7,577 bases of DNA from an uncultured Thalassospira sp. (GTDB lineage: Bacteria > Pseudomonadota > Alphaproteobacteria > Rhodospirillales_A > Thalassospiraceae): positions 1 to 7,577 of the forward strand of contig CAMPHD010000156.1 of NCBI GenBank assembly GCA_946885765.1, written 5' to 3'. Under the pieces are notes generated by a model. That model did no database searches, was not told the origin of the DNA, and saw only the letters and a list, made by a program, of their open reading frames with translations. Both the position numbers and the translations under genes were made by a program. Of this stretch, positions 5,822 to 7,577 are shown piece by piece; position 1 is the first letter of the stretch; every line of letters begins with the position of its first letter.

Positions 5822-7570
5822 ATGACGAAGTTCAAACCGGCAGCATGGCCCCGCGTCCTGCGGTCGCAGGAAGGCTGGTTCGGCGGGACCAGCAAGGACA
5901 ATATATATCACCGCAGCTGGATGAAGAACCAGGGGCTGCCGTCCGATCTGTTTGACGGTCGTCCGGTGATCGGGATTTGCAATACCTGGTCGCAATTGAC
6001 CCCCTGCAATGCGCATCTTCGTGATCTGGCGGAGCGCGTCAAACACGGCATTTACGAAGCGGGTGGCCTGCCACTTGAATTCCCGGTTTTCTCGGCGGGT
6101 GAAAGCACATTGCGCCCGACCGCCATGTTGGTCCGCAACCTTGCGGCCATGGATGTCGAAGAAGCGCTGCGCGGAACGCCGCTTGACGGTGTGGTTCTGA
6201 TGGTTGGTTGCGATAAAACCACCCCGGCGCTTCTGATGGGGGCGGCAAGCGTTGATATCCCGGCGATCGTGGTTACCGGCGGGCCGATGCTGAACGGTAA
6301 ATGGCGTGGGCAGGATATCGGTTCGGGCACGTCGCTGTGGCAGCTTTCCGAAGACCGCAAGGCTGGCAAGATCAGCACCGAGGATTTCCTTGAAGCCGAA
6401 ATCGCCATGTCGCGTTCGCCCGGTTCGTGCAACACGATGGGCACCGCATCCACCATGGCCAGCATGGCCGAGGCATTGGGCATGGCGCTTTCTGGGAATG
6501 CCGCGATCCCGGCTGTGGATAGCCGTCGCCGCGTGATGGCGCATGTGACGGGCCGCCGGATCGTGCAGATGGTTAAGGATGATCTGAAACCATCGGACGT
6601 CATGACCAAGGAAGCGTTTGAAAACGCGATCCGGGTCAATGGCGCGATTGGCGGTTCGACCAATGCCGTTATCCATTTGCTCGCCATTGCCGGACGTGTC
6701 GGCATTGATCTGACGCTTGATGACTGGGATCGTCTGGGGCGTGATATTCCGACGATTGTGAATTTGCAGCCATCGGGCAAATACCTGATGGAGGAATTCT
6801 TCTATGCCGGTGGTTTACCTGTCGTGATCAAGGCACTGGGCGAAGCGGGCAAGCTGCATAACGATGCGCTGACCGTGTCGGGCGATACCATGTGGGATCA
6901 GGTCAAGGATGTTCAGAACTGGAATGACGATGTTATTCGTCCGTTCGAAAAGGCCCTGACCCAAAGTGGGGGCATTGCGGTTGTCAAAGGCAACCTTGCG
7001 CCCAATGGCGCGGTTCTGAAACCCTCAGCCGCAACACCGGCATTGCTGACCCATCGGGGCCGCGCAGTGGTGTTTGAAGACATCGACGATTACAAGGCCA
7101 AGATCTATGACGAAAGCCTTGATATCGATGAAAACTGCATCATGGTTTTGAAAAATTGCGGGCCGAAAGGCTATCCGGGGATGGCCGAGGTCGGCAATAT
7201 GGGGCTGCCGCCCAAGGTGCTGCGCAAGGGAATCACTGACATGGTGCGTATTTCCGATGCCCGCATGAGCGGCACGGCCTATGGCACGGTTGTCCTTCAT
7301 ACATCCCCCGAAGCTGCTGCTGGTGGCCCGCTGGCGGTGGTGCAGAATGGCGACATGATCGAACTGGATGTGCCGAACCGCAAACTGCATCTCGATATCA
7401 GTGACGAGGAGCTTAAAAAGCGCCTTGATAACTGGAAATCAACGGTGCCGGTGCCCGAAAGCGGTTATGCGTCGCTGTATTACAAAAGCGTCATTGGCGC
7501 GGACAAGGGGGCTGATTTCGACTTCCTCGTCGGTCATCGCGGCAAGGAAATTCCGAAAGACAGCCACTAG
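5822..7570 (+). CDS. IlvD/EDD-family sugar-acid dehydratase, probably L-arabinonate dehydratase
   Basis: A 582-residue Fe-S dehydratase expected to remove water from an aldonate, giving a 2-keto-3-deoxy acid in the cytoplasm. Cys62 (TPCNAH), Cys130 (VGCDKT) and Cys203 (GSCNTMG) are the cluster ligands; Glu94, Asp131 and Lys132 match the magnesium site, with the lysine usually carbamylated; Ser483 (RMSGT) matches the catalytic serine. From memory, these sit at a constant offset of three from the Rhizobium leguminosarum L-arabinonate dehydratase (Cys59, Cys127, Cys200, Ser480), and length is close to that enzyme's. IlvD and Edd proper are less likely because of the sugar-transporter context and overall resemblance. 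Galactonate, fuconate or xylonate remain possible substrates. AAAGGAG at 5808-5814 supports the ATG. The gene follows gguB by 154 bp. The Azospirillum counterpart is called araC, a name avoided here because of confusion with the regulator AraC. Confidence 0.88.
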   Translation: MTKFKPAAWPRVLRSQEGWFGGTSKDNIYHRSWMKNQGLPSDLFDGRPVIGICNTWSQLTPCNAHLRDLAERVKHGIYEAGGLPLEFPVFSAGESTLRPTAMLVRNLAAMDVEEALRGTPLDGVVLMVGCDKTTPALLMGAASVDIPAIVVTGGPMLNGKWRGQDIGSGTSLWQLSEDRKAGKISTEDFLEAEIAMSRSPGSCNTMGTASTMASMAEALGMALSGNAAIPAVDSRRRVMAHVTGRRIVQMVKDDLKPSDVMTKEAFENAIRVNGAIGGSTNAVIHLLAIAGRVGIDLTLDDWDRLGRDIPTIVNLQPSGKYLMEEFFYAGGLPVVIKALGEAGKLHNDALTVSGDTMWDQVKDVQNWNDDVIRPFEKALTQSGGIAVVKGNLAPNGAVLKPSAATPALLTHRGRAVVFEDIDDYKAKIYDESLDIDENCIMVLKNCGPKGYPGMAEVGNMGLPPKVLRKGITDMVRISDARMSGTAYGTVVLHTSPEAAAGGPLAVVQNGDMIELDVPNRKLHLDISDEELKKRLDNWKSTVPVPESGYASLYYKSVIGADKGADFDFLVGHRGKEIPKDSH

Positions 7571-7577
7571 GCCAAAG

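Noticed and set aside
5077..6676. Two long minus-strand open frames (274 and 290 residues) opposite gguB and the dehydratase
   Set aside because: They overlap each other and run antisense to strongly recognised genes; their His/Arg-rich, low-complexity translations match nothing and reflect codon bias of the sense strand.
1..7577. Mobile element, CRISPR array, tRNA or rRNA
   Set aside because: No direct repeats with spacers, transposase-like or integrase-like frame, target-site duplication, or cloverleaf was seen; the genes look native and of even composition.

Overview
The window reads as chromosomal DNA of an alphaproteobacterium: moderately high GC, AAGGAG-type ribosome binding sites, and a ChvE/GguA/GguB sugar-transport set of the kind known from Agrobacterium and Azospirillum. 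The overall feel (GC in the mid-50s by eye, marine Rhodospirillales-like proteins) suggests Thalassospira or a close relative, but that genus call is from impression and not from any search.

Layout. Positions 1-401 (minus strand) hold the N-terminal part of a secreted protein of unknown function, cut by the window edge. Positions 504-1490 (minus) encode a LysR-type regulator of the GbpR kind. A 223-bp divergent intergenic region (1491-1713) carries the promoters for the regulator and for the transport genes, a candidate LysR site, and a leader able to form several hairpins. On the plus strand follow chvE (1714-2793, periplasmic sugar-binding protein), an attenuator-like terminator (2818-2852), gguA (2942-4465, double ATPase), gguB (4477-5667, permease), a 154-bp gap with two striking inverted repeats, and an IlvD/EDD-family dehydratase (5822-7570) that best fits L-arabinonate dehydratase.

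How the parts fit. The binding protein captures an aldose such as L-arabinose, D-galactose or D-fucose in the periplasm and GguAB imports it. The dehydratase converts the matching sugar acid to its 2-keto-3-deoxy derivative in the non-phosphorylative pathway. The sugar dehydrogenase, lactonase and later enzymes are not in the window. The divergent LysR protein is the expected sugar-responsive activator.

The protein-coding content is conventional. The less expected material is non-coding: a 63-nt two-tier hairpin with a 15-bp basal stem after gguB, a perfect 8-bp dyad with a 12-bp spacer just before the dehydratase, and a chvE leader with overlapping, mutually exclusive hairpins ending next to the ribosome binding site. 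These are read by eye; no folding energies or homology searches were run.
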